From Corylus avellana (taxonomy: Eukaryota; Streptophyta; Magnoliopsida; Fagales; Betulaceae), in assembly GCF_901000735.1 (NCBI RefSeq), contig NC_081541.1:31638060-31702059 (forward strand): 64,000 bases of DNA, written 5' to 3'. Made by a program: the position numbers and the translations under genes. This document shows, piece by piece, positions 54,355-64,000 of this stretch (its first letter is position 1; the number at the start of each line of letters is the position of its first letter). The notes under the pieces were generated by a model. It worked only from the letters and a program-made list of their open reading frames with translations. It had not been told where the DNA came from and made no database searches.

Positions 54355-57205
54355 ATGATGGAAACAGGGGAAGACATTGTGATTGTTGGAGCTGGAATTG
54401 CTGGTCTTACAACATCCTTAGGACTTCATAGGTACTCTTCTCTCTCTCTCTCTCTCTCTCTCACATGCGTATTTAAGATTGTAAAGAAGGCAAATATATA
54501 TGTATATGTATGTTGTAGGTTGGGAATTCGAAGCTTAGTGTTGGAATCCTCGGATGGATTGAGGGTCACTGGATTTGCCTTCACGACATGGACAAATGCT
54601 TGGAGGGCATTAGATGCTGTTGGCCTTGGTGACTCCCTCCGACAACATCATCAAAGGCTTTATGGGTAACTAGGCTTCACCCTTATCTCTTCATTATTGC
54701 CACCTTAATTAGCTTAATTACCACTATGCATATGGTGTTATAATTGGTGAAGCTTTGGCCTTTCAATACAGTTTATAACAGATTTTATTTCTTAAAGAAG
54801 CTTTATATCTTTGGGGGCCTTAATCCGTCGCCTTAACTGCCTAACGATTGAGCCAGCCCAAGTTTCCCAAGTTTACATAGTAAATGCCAACTTGATAAAT
54901 TATGGATATATATACTTCTACAAAGGTTTTGGTTTTAGTATTGGTTTATTGATCCAAATGGTTAATTATAGGTCTAATGATTAGTTGCCGGTCCATATTA
55001 ATACTAATAAATTACGAGGACCTCTTTCAAATTACTTTAAAAAGGGTAAAATTGTCATTTTACTTTACTCTTTTTTTTTTTTTTTTTTTGACAATTTTAT
55101 CCTTATAAAACAAAGTACAGGCTCCTCCCTCCTTTAGCCCCCAAAATATTATGAATAATTTTTCATGTTAAAAGCATGAAACTGACCAATCCCCAGCACA
55201 TTATGTAACTAGCTCTACAATTTATTTGCAGGAATGTGACTAGCTCTACAATTTCAGGACATCAAACCTCAGATACGTCATTTGAAGCTAAAGGAAAACG
55301 GTGAGTTTTACAGCAGTACTGCCAATAGTAATAGTGCCTCTATAGCATAAAACCTCTAGGTGGCTTGGTGTTTTTCCCACCCCCATTTCTTTGATGGTAC
55401 AAATTTTGAACTGTCAAGAATAAGTAAGCGGATTCAAGTGTTGAGAGTAGAGAAGTTTTATTATTATTATTATTATTGAAAACCAATGAGAATACGTACT
55501 ACGGCCTAAGCCGTCCTTATTAGGCTTATATAAAAAATAGTCTTAAACCTAGTAAAACACAAAATAAAATACACAGTCGCGATCTCGTTTGGAAGAGTAA
55601 TTTCAAGTTTGATTAGGAAATGCGACATAACCCTACGAACACTCTAAAAACCATCCTTGGTCTGACGGAGAGTGATTTAGACTCTAATTGGACACCTTAG
55701 GAATAAGTTCTCGGTTGAATGGGATCCGGCAGCAATACTGACAGGCCGGATGCCTCGGGTCTTAGAGCTGATCTCGTTTGAATGCGGACCGACCGCCACT
55801 TCAATTGAAGCTCTCAAGAATTTCCCCCGAAGCTCATCTAGTAGATGGGTTCGAATGAGAATTGTTATGAGCACATGTAAAAAAATATATATATTATTGG
55901 CCATTTTGTTTGTATACGATACTGACAATTTGATTTTGATATTTATAATCATATATAGTTGAAGTGTTTAAGAGCCGGATTATTGGTGTGTGATGTGCAG
56001 TGCTGGGGAGCACGAAATTCGTTGTGTTCAAAGGAAGTTGTTGTTGGAAAGCCTTGCAAAGGAGCTTCCAATTGGCACAATTAGGTACTCTTCCAAGGTG
56101 GTTTCTATAGAGGAATCAGGCTTCTATAAGCTTTTGCATCTTGCTGATGGAACCATTCTCAAAACCAAGGTAATTTTTTATATATTTCCTTGGAATTTTT
56201 TTCTTTAGTATAATTACTCAGACCTTATTAGAGTATCCTCTTTGTGAATGGAAGGTGTTGATTGGGTGTGATGGAGTGAACTCAGTGGTGTCAAAATGGC
56301 TGGGGTTGAAGAAAGCAGCATTCACAGGGAGATGTGCCATAAGGGGGTGTGTAGATTTCAAGCAGAGGCATGGGTTTGGTCCAAAGCTCATGCAGTTCCA
56401 TGGCAAAGGTTTTCGATCTGGTTTTATTCCTTGTGATGATCAAACCGTCTACTGGGCTTTCACTTGGACTCCCTCTGGCAAAGGTCAACCATTTTCCCCG
56501 ACCGATCAGTTTAAGTTTTTAGAATAACTGGTGATTTAATGCATGTATTTTGGAACTTCGTAATATATTGTTCACTTCTAGCATTTATGTGTAGCATTGT
56601 CACAATTGTTATCCATATTTACATATCTTGCAGAGAATGATGAGATAGAAGATAATCCAGCTGAAATGAAGCGACTTGTGTTAAGCAAGCTAGAAAAGGT
56701 GCCTGATGAAATAAGGGCAATTATTGAAGACACTGATCTGGAGGGTATTATTTTATCCCCATTAATGTACAGACATCCATGGGAGCTTCTTTGGGGAAAC
56801 ATCAGCAAAGGCAATGTCTGTGTTGCTGGTGATGCACTCCACCCCATGACCCCAGACATTGGCCAAGGTGGTTGTGCTGCCTTGGAAGATGGTGTTGTTT
56901 TGGCAAGGTGTCTTGCCAATGCCTTGTTGAAAGAGCAGCCAAGTGAGAAAACAAAAGAGAAAGCTGAAAGAGAAAGAGAGGAATACAAGAGGATTGAGAT
57001 GGGGCTGAAGAATTATGCAAAGGAAAGGAGATGGAGAAGCATTGACCTCATTACTACAGCTTATATGGTTGGTTTTATCCAGGAGGGTGAAAGTAGTGTG
57101 ACGAACTTCATAAGGGATAAAATATTGGCTGCTTACTTGGGTGGATTTCTGTTGAAAAAATCTGATTTTGATTGTGGGAAGCTCAGCATTTCCAATTCGG
57201 AGTAG
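54355..57205 (+). CDS. Monooxygenase delta, FAD-dependent, complete
   Basis: Complete gene of 420 residues, exons 54355-54431, 54519-54665, 55232-55300, 56001-56169, 56255-56483 and 56634-57205. All joins keep frame. The family (plant monooxygenase 2/CTF2-like) uses FAD and NAD(P)H to hydroxylate small, often aromatic, molecules; the substrate is unknown. GAGIAG (Gly12, 14, 17) binds [13 protein letters not shown] (Asp160) is the conserved DG motif, and [16 protein letters not shown] (Asp297) the GD motif. A C-terminal basic/acidic region and GKLSIS end follow. No transit peptide is visible; MMETGED precedes the FAD fold directly, so it is likely cytosolic. Two adjacent ATGs exist; the first is listed. 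The intron 5 donor is GTCAAC, weaker than the GTGAGC of gamma. Confidence 0.92.
55460..55875 (-). mobile_element. SINE/LINE-like insertion in intron 3 (copy in delta)
   Basis: Virtually identical to 38367-38780 in alpha. The (AAT)n tail is at 55460-55477. No coding content. Confidence 0.45.
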
Positions 57206-59426
57206 TTTATTAGTATTTAATTTTCAAGAGTTAATGGTATTAAAATTATGTTAGGCAAGTTATAACAAATGCGTGTTGCCATAGGGTTTAGGCGTAGTTT
57301 ATTTAAACATGCATTGTACTCCAGTTATGAAAGCGGTTTTTTTTTTTTTTTTTTTATCTGTAAGAATGTTTTGTCAAAAAGATTGAAATGGCCAAATTTG
57401 AATCACCAATCACAGTGTAGAGGATTTCTTTGGGCAATTATATTTTGTTAGGAATCTCCATATCATAAAATGAATACCGTGGGAGTTATGCAAATTAAGA
57501 AATTTGTTCTTCATTTCAAAAGAATTTTGGTGTTTTTTCTTCTACCATAATTGTCAAGATAATAGAACTAATTCGTACCCACTTGTTGGGTGCCGCTTCA
57601 TGACTCGATATTGGGTCGATTGACTAGTCGACCTAAGTACAATTGCAGGACACCACACTAAATCCCGTCTTTTAGCACGCCAGTAATGCTTTCAGTTTCC
57701 GTGATCACAACATGAGGTGATCGTTTACAAGAGTCACGAGACTTAAAATACACAGCAATATTAGAGAGCGTCCAATAAAACTATAAAAGCGTGAGAGAAC
57801 CTCCAATAAAAGTGTGCCATGTGGCTAGCGGTTGTGGAAAATCTGCTATAAAAAAGCAAACCCTTAACCATGGGTGGGGGAATTAGCTTATTCTTGATCA
57901 TGTGATTCATTTTTATGCCAGCTTCTTTGCTAATGTAGGTTTCCCATTTGCGAACTTCAGATCTCATTTTGGCCACATTGGATTTGACAATAGAGAAATT
58001 TTGGTGTTTCTGGCCCATGTGAGCCTCTAATGCTGTTGGGCTTCTGTTGAGTATTTCATTTATTGGTGTTGGCCCATCGCTGGACGGCTGGAGGATACTT
58101 GGGCCTATTGAATCTGTTGAACCAGTCGAGACGGGTTGTGGGCTTGGATCCAATTTGGTGCGCTTCCCCTTAACTCTCATGGGTCTTCATAATCCCATAA
58201 TTAAACATTGGCTAGATTATTGGCTATCCATAATAACATACTATTTGAATGATGGACCCTCCATATAACATACTAGTTGAATGGTGTACAATAAGACCTC
58301 ATCAGGATGTAATTCATCAGTGTACAATACGAAATTAAATGGTTAAAGTTGAAAAATCTAACCCGTTTACTGAATGAATTAGGATTAGAGTTGACATATA
58401 TAATCTTATATCCATGTTTTGACATAATCTAAACCCGACACGTGACATAATAGTAGACAATTTTTGATATAACTCGTGAACCCGACACGAACTGAATACA
58501 AAATTGGAAAATTAAGATTAAGAGGTTTGATTCGTTTAATTAAATGAAAAAATAAATTATTATCTAATTCCTTGATAGTCAACTACTCAACTATCTGATT
58601 CCTTAATATGAAGTATAGTGATTTCAGGATAGGTTTAGGCCTTCAAAGGAGAAAGACATATGAGAGAGAAAATAACCATTTTTTCCGTCTCATGAAAAAG
58701 GTAAGAGAATGGAAATAGACTTTTGATCTTTAAACAAAGCATGCTACACATGTACACATGGCCTCCACGTCAATAGGGCATATATTAATTCGTGCTTTTT
58801 TGTCCCTTCTTAAAATGAAAAGTCATGTTCCAAAGATCCGGTGTCTCTTGTATTTTAATGTATCTAACGATGTAAATAATGATGCATTTTTAAAAAAATA
58901 AAAAAATAAATGCGCTGACATTAGGTTTCTACCCTTTTTCAATTACAAAGAAACGGTATATATTTGTGAGCTTTTTTTTTTTCTTTTTTTTTTTGAACTA
59001 TTTGACTTATTTAAGAGAAAGATGAGCAAGTTTAAATTTACTTTAAGCCTGTCATCAATTAACTAGATTGGTATGACATGCTAAAATAGTGCTATGTCTT
59101 TTCGAGTTTATTTCAAAGCATTAATGTCTTTCTGCCTTGAAAGGTAATATAGAGAAAACTAATCTAAAGAAATAGAGAGCAAATTGCATTAGAGCTAGCC
59201 CAATGAATTGTTAATTACATGGGATTGTCTATATAATTTAATTAGCTTGATTCCCTTATGATTTGCAAATAATTTGACTTTGCATTTACCAATATAAGGC
59301 ATTCCTAGGTACTAATTGTTAGAAAATATATATTTTATTTTAAAATAAGATCCAATTTCTCCTAGATAAATATTCTGTTTTCGTCCTTATTCAATTTGTC
59401 TAAGTAAAACCCACCATATTCACAAT
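57206..59426. other. Intergenic region between monooxygenase delta and subtilase B
   Basis: No gene. It aligns with 40111-42680 but is more diverged than the genes. A 42-bp piece (58282-58323) is identical to subtilase exon 2 and replaces about 270 bp present in the other unit. Confidence 0.6.
58282..58323 (+). repeat. 42-bp filler copied from subtilase exon 2
   Basis: These bases are identical to 61048-61089 within subtilase B exon 2 (same orientation) and equally to the matching part of copy A (44305-44346). The sequence encodes VYNKTSSGCNSSV in the gene. In the other unit the place holds about 270 bp of unrelated intergenic DNA (41175-41445), so a deletion was filled with a templated copy. 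Confidence 0.85.
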
Positions 59427-59495
59427 TATAAATAACCAAATGATCTGCAAACATATACAACTACAAGGCAAAATTCTTCTTGCTGTTTCAGAAAT

Positions 59496-62190
59496 ATGGG
59501 GCTTGATGATAGGGTTTTCATACCATATTTGTTCTGCCTTGTGTGGGGTTTCTTTATTTTCAACCCTAAATTATCGTCAGCACAAAGGGTAACATATATT
59601 GTTCACATGGACAACTCTTTCATGCCCAAGCCCTTCATTACCCAGTAAGAATGGTACTTCTCTGTTGTTAATTCCCTTGAGCCTGCAAATCAAACATTAT
59701 CAGACACTCCAATGGTTTTATACACTTATGATACAGCTCTTCATGGTTTCAGTGCCCTTTTATCTCCAGATGAATTCAAGGCTTTAAAGAATATATCTGG
59801 GTTCATTTCAGCTTATAGTGACAAGATAGTCACACTTGACACAACCCACAGCCAAGAATTCCTCTCCCTCACTCCCTCTATAGGCCTATGGCCGGCCTCT
59901 AGCTACGGCGAAGACGTTATCATTGGCATCATTGACAGCGGTGTGTGGCCAGAGAGCGAGAGCTTCAAAGGAGATGGAATGGCTGCCGGAGTTCCGAGGT
60001 GGTGGAAGGGGAGATGTGAAGGAGGAGAAAATTTTAATTGCTCCATGTGTAACTCCAAGCTTATAGGAGCTAGATACTTCAACAAGGGTGCATTAGCCTC
60101 ACATCCAAGCACTGATGTACATGTTCCATTCATGAATTCTGCTAGAGATGATTTGGGACATGGAACACAAACTTCCTCCATAGCTGCCGGAAACTTTGTA
60201 AGCGGTGCTTCTTTTTTCGGCTACACAAATGGAACAGCCAAAGGTGTTGCTCCACGTGCTAAGGTTGCCATGTACAAAGTCTACTGGGATGTAGGAGGCT
60301 ATGCCTCTGATGTTTTTGCAGGTATTATTAAATCATCACTTATTCCAATAGTTTAAGCTAATAAAGAGTAAATTTAATCACTTTAATCGATTAGTAAACA
60401 TTGTAAACTGATATACGACTCTTATATAACTAATTGATTCTCACTGTTACATTATCCCAGTTGTATGGAAGTCATATATATATATATTTGGAATATTTAA
60501 TTAACATAGGAGGTGAATGAAGGAGACATATGGTTCAAACTCAGAACCTCTGATGTGATTCACCATTTATCTCAAAAGCTTAAAAACTTAATACGTAGAA
60601 TATTTAATTGAAATAAGATATGAATGACGGAGACATAGTTCAAACTCATGACTATACCATATGTAAAATCATCATTTATCTCAAAAGCTTAAATTAATAG
60701 AAATGAATAAATTTAATAATTTAATCAATATTTTAACAGGTATCCCATTGCTGATGGTGTTGATGTACTTTCCATCTCCATGGGTTTTGATGGAGTGCCA
60801 ATGTATGAGGATCCTATAGCAATAGCATCATTTGCTGCCATGGAGAGGGGCGTGTCGGTTTCAACTTCAGCAGGAAATGGAGGTGTCCGGCCGCTCGGTT
60901 CATTACATAATGGGATCCCATGGGTTTTGACCGTTGGAGCCGGCACCATTGATCGTTCGTTTGCCGGAATTTTGACCCTTGGAAATGGTCAAACCATCAT
61001 TGGATGGACCATGTTCCCTGCCAGCAATGATCTACAAAATTTCACACTGGTGTACAATAAGACCTCATCAGGATGTAATTCATCAGTGTCAATGGATGAA
61101 GCCAAAGCGCATCCTAGCCTCTTCATATGTGATGATATCATGTCTCCCAACTATCAAATGCAAAATATAATCAGATCAAACATGTGGGGCATATTCATCC
61201 ATGATTTTCCTCTGTTCAAGGTTTCTGTTCCTGGTGTTGTTATTAGCTCCAAAGATGCATCAGCTGTAATTAGTTATGCAACAAATGCTTCTAATCCCAT
61301 TGCCAGCCTAAAGTTTAACCAAACATTTCTACATTCAGTGCAAGCACCAGCTGTGGCATACTCCTCAACAGGCCCTGCATTCAGCTATCAAGGCATCTTG
61401 AAGCCTGATATAATAGCACCTGGGTTTCATGTTTTGGCTTCCAAGTTTACCAGTTGCTGGAATTGGACCAAATGATTTCTTATTCAATGGCTACAATATA
61501 CTGTCTGGGACATCTGCAGCTTGTGCTCATGCAGCTGGTGTGCTGGTGCTTTTGAGAGCAGCACACCCAGAATGGAGTGATTCTGCTATCAGGTCTGCCA
61601 TAATAACCACTGCAAATCCTATGGATAATGCTCAGAATCCGATAAGAGACTATAGCACTTATTTGCAGCATGCTACACCTTTAGCCATGGGAGCAGGACA
61701 AATTGATCCTAATCAAGCACTAGACCCAGGTTTGATTTATGATGCAACTCCACAGGACTATGTCAACCTTTTATGTGCTATGAATTTAACCAAGAGCCAA
61801 ATCTTAGCCATTACAAAATCAAGTAGGCACAATTGCTCAAACCCATCTTTTGATCTTAATTACCCATCATTTGTTGCTTTATACTACAGTACCAATGTGA
61901 CAATATCAATGGTTCAAAAGAATCAGAGGACTGTGACCAATGTTGGAAAGGGCTCGACAACTTACACAGCCATGGTGACAGCACCAGAAGGTTCTGCAGT
62001 TCAAATCACACCAAAGAGATTGGTCTTAGCAAAGAAATATGAGAAGAAGTCCTACACAGTTACTATACAGTATAAAGGGCTAGGAAATCAGCAGGTTTCA
62101 TCTGGTGCACTTGTTTGGGTTGAAGAAAATGGAAAGCATACAGTTAGAAGTCCCATTGTAGTAGCACCTATGATGCATTTTGTAATTTAG
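59496..62190 (+). pseudogene. Subtilase B (SBT1-type), broken
   Basis: Second subtilisin-like protease, exons 59496-60321 and 60740-62190, paralogue of copy A. Catalytic Asp (IIDSGVWPES), His (DLGHGTQTSS), the Asn segment and Ser (GTSAACAHAAG) are all present; the His motif ends in Gln (GHGTQ) where plant subtilases usually have His. Three lesions differ from those of copy A: Gln51 is TAA (59646), seven bases (GACCAGG) are missing at the start of exon 2 (60745) and eight near 61438. An ATG at 59712 opens a long frame, but such a protein would lack signal peptide and most of the prodomain. The 3' end encodes the fibronectin-III-like domain (NQRTVTNVGKGSTTYTA). Confidence 0.88.
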
Positions 62191-62291
62191 TGGACATTTA
62201 GTGCTAGAAACTACACTTTTATCTTACCATTATTTTACTATGCGGATGCAGTAGTGTTAATAAGCCGCCCTTGGATTAGGCATCATTGTTA

Positions 62292-62292
62292 A

Positions 62293-62332
<40 letters not shown>
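62292..62332. repeat. (AAT)n microsatellite
   Basis: About 13 uninterrupted AAT units, at the place where the other unit has a poly-A run (45545-45566). It likely grew from the A run after the duplication. Confidence 0.85.
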
Positions 62333-62336
<4 letters not shown>

Positions 62337-63022
62337 TAAAAATAAAAAAGGTTGATTGACATTACCACAATGATCAGTAGGATGGAATAATGGTGGGACA
62401 AAAATGTAGTTTTTAGCATTACTCTTAGTTGACATGTATGAAAATTGGTAATGTTATATATTATACTCATATCCCACCTCTATTTCATTGGACTGATGTG
62501 GCCTTTGGATTTTTTTTTTTTTTTTTTTTTGTATTTATTTTTTCTTTTAACAAGGATTGATCAAAGGCCTCATGGACAGTGCAACATTAGCCAAGTGAGA
62601 TAGGAGTGGAATGGGGGGTGTACGTACCATATAACATTTCTCAAATTTGTATTACAAATGTTTACGTTTGCATCGATTTGAAATTGCAATTTTGGTTTCG
62701 TGTGGCAATTCTGCACTCAGTTTCCTTCTAAGCCTATTGGTCTTCATGATTTTTTTGGAATGTTTTTAATGGTTAATTAAATAAATAGTAAACTTTTTCA
62801 GAATCTTTCTCAGCCATTGTGAGCCACGAGTCTTAGGGAATGGTAACATTACAAAAAATTAAAAGTTCGATACGTTAAATTGAAAATTTTTTAACTTTAA
62901 AAAAATATTGTAAAAGTGATGAAAGTTAAGAGGATTAACTAAAGTTTTTCTTCTCTTTTATTATCATTAATCAGCTTAAACATTTGAATAAGTAGTTTGA
63001 ATGCTCTAACAAAACTCATTGA

Positions 63023-63155
63023 CGATCAAACATGGAGGCTGATACTATATATATATATATATCCACCCTTTCAAACCAAAGTTTGATAATGATGATCAAA
63101 CATGGAGGCTAATACTATATATATGGATCCCTTTCAAACCAAAGTTTGATAAAGA
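63023..63155. repeat. Tandem duplication of about 65-70 bp
   Basis: The word GATCAAACATGGAGGCT occurs at 63024 and 63092, and CTTTCAAACCAAAGTTTGATAA follows in each unit. CAAACCAAAGTTTG is itself a near palindrome. Confidence 0.8.
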
Positions 63156-63201
63156 TGTAAGCAGCCTCTAGCTACTAGAGTTCAAAAGATATTTTTTTAA
63201 A

Positions 63202-63655
63202 GGGTTAATTTTATTTTAAACCCTGAATTATCACGCAATTTGACAAACTTCCTTAAACTTTAAAATTTCTCAATTTGAACAATTGAACTTTCAATTGCAG
63301 TCAATTTACCCTCTCTGTCAATTTTTTCCATTAAAACTCTTAAAAAGACAAAATTACCCTTCAATTTTCTTTTTATAAAATTTTAAAAAAAAAAAAATGA
63401 AAAAAAATGGGGAAAAAATTGGAAAAAAAAAAAAAAAAAAGTCACAAGGTGTCCCAACCGTGGGTCATCTTGTGATTTTTTTTGTTATATAATATATATT
63501 TTTTATTTTTTAATTTGAAATTAATGGTAAATTTGAAATTTTATAAAAAAAGTTAAGAATATAAATGTTATTATCTCACTTTTAATATTTAAAATCTGAC
63601 GAAGGAGTTCAACTTATTAAATCGCCTAATAATTTAAGGACGTAAAGCTAAGTTA
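63202..63655. mobile_element. MITE-like element with degenerate terminal inverted repeats
   Basis: The left part (from GGTTAATTTTATTTTAAACC) and the complement of the right part (GGTAACTTAGCTTTACGTCC) align imperfectly for about 50 bp, with TTAAACTTT and CAATTTGACAAACTT words usual in plant MITEs. A runs and T runs fill the middle. No duplication was fixed at the ends. Confidence 0.45.
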
Positions 63656-63959
63656 CCTCTCTTTTTTTTTTTTTTTCTTTTTTTTTTTTGGGGGTTATGT
63701 ACTTCTATCAAAACATTATTCAAATTCATTCAAAAAGACAAAAAGAACACGTATTCTCTCAAAGCTTGCTTGCGTATTGGCTGTCATCATCAACTCGTCA
63801 TCATTACCATCTTCCTCTTTCCTCCAATTATTTATATATAGAATCTGTATTCTCACTCTATATTTCGTGCGATCTTCTTCCCCATCCTCCTAAGTTGAGC
63901 TAATAAATTCATTCCCAAAAATAGTAAGAATTTCTCATCCACTTCAACATATTCACACC

Positions 63960-64000
63960 ATGGAAGTAGCTGAAGACATAGTGATTGTGGGAGGTGGAGT
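63960..64000 (+). CDS. Monooxygenase epsilon, start of exon 1
   Basis: From the ATG at 63960 the frame reads MEVAEDIVIVGGG, the beginning of the same FAD-dependent monooxygenase family, with VGGGV where the other copies have VGAGI. It has a single starting Met and a different first five residues from alpha, gamma and delta, so it is a more distant paralogue. The window ends at 64000, before the end of exon 1. Confidence 0.85.
   Translation, partial: MEVAEDIVIVGGG

Larger units (their letters stand above)
62191..63959. other. Intergenic region before monooxygenase epsilon
   Basis: No gene is seen. It holds (AAT)n at 62292-62332, a tandem duplication at 63023-63155, and a MITE-like element at 63202-63655, each noted below. 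Similarity to the copy A downstream DNA ends at about 62615. The 120 bp before 63960 are pyrimidine-rich with TATATATAG near 63832, possibly the epsilon promoter. Confidence 0.55.

Noticed and set aside
59712..60356. Start at 59712 as a functional start of subtilase B
   Set aside because: It would lack the signal peptide and most of the prodomain, and two frameshifts follow downstream.

Overview
The window is nuclear DNA of a flowering plant, probably a woody eudicot; the species cannot be told from the sequence. Evidence: intron-containing genes of plant-specific families (FAD-dependent monooxygenase 2-like, SBT1-type subtilase, LRR receptor-like protein), Tat, Athila and Copia LTR retrotransposons, many AT-rich MITEs and long A/T runs. 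Four runs of exactly 100 N (14385-14484, 25220-25319, 37320-37419, 52750-52849) are scaffold gaps, so the window is five contigs joined in an order the sequence does not prove.

Layout. 1-1641 is AT-rich promoter-side DNA that is repeated at 52965-54048. 1642-13974 is a small PIF/Harbinger-like MITE split by a rearranged 12-kb Tat-lineage Ty3/gypsy element (1845-13878). 13975-14309 is the upstream region and exon 1 of a monooxygenase gene. 14485-18751 holds a 3' monooxygenase fragment and a broken full-length copy. 19137-26970 is a gag-only Copia element whose 5' LTR is interrupted by an Athila fragment. 27.0-28.3 kb is intergenic with a MITE. 28335-35882 is an LRR receptor-like pseudogene split by a degenerate Copia element. 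37421-40110 is a monooxygenase (exons 2-6) and 42750-45446 a broken subtilase. 47031 to about 52779 is a gag-only Athila-type element. 54355-57205 is an intact monooxygenase, 59496-62190 a second broken subtilase, and at 63960 a further monooxygenase starts and runs off the window.

The locus is thus a monooxygenase/subtilase tandem array. Upstream region + exon 1 in contig 1 (841-14384), followed by exons 2-6 and the subtilase in contig 4 (37420-45800), is collinear with the unbroken second unit at 52965-62615. Contigs 2 and 3 (14485-37319) therefore sit inside what looks like one gene, either misplaced by scaffolding or as a large real insertion. The monooxygenase copies are nearly identical through their introns over about 2.4 kb, whereas the subtilases differ much more in their intron than in their exons and each has its own stop codons and frameshifts.

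I see no bacterial-type system, CRISPR array, operon or RNA gene. The most unusual object is the Tat element. Both outer ends of the integrated DNA are LTR U5 ends, flanked by a 5-bp duplication. The left LTR stops where transcription is predicted to start, so it equals strong-stop cDNA, and it is joined to a 184-bp loopless palindrome. A 5' LTR in the middle is fused at its exact terminus to the internal region of a second, inverted copy. This looks like a product of aberrant reverse transcription or self-integration that was nevertheless inserted in the genome.
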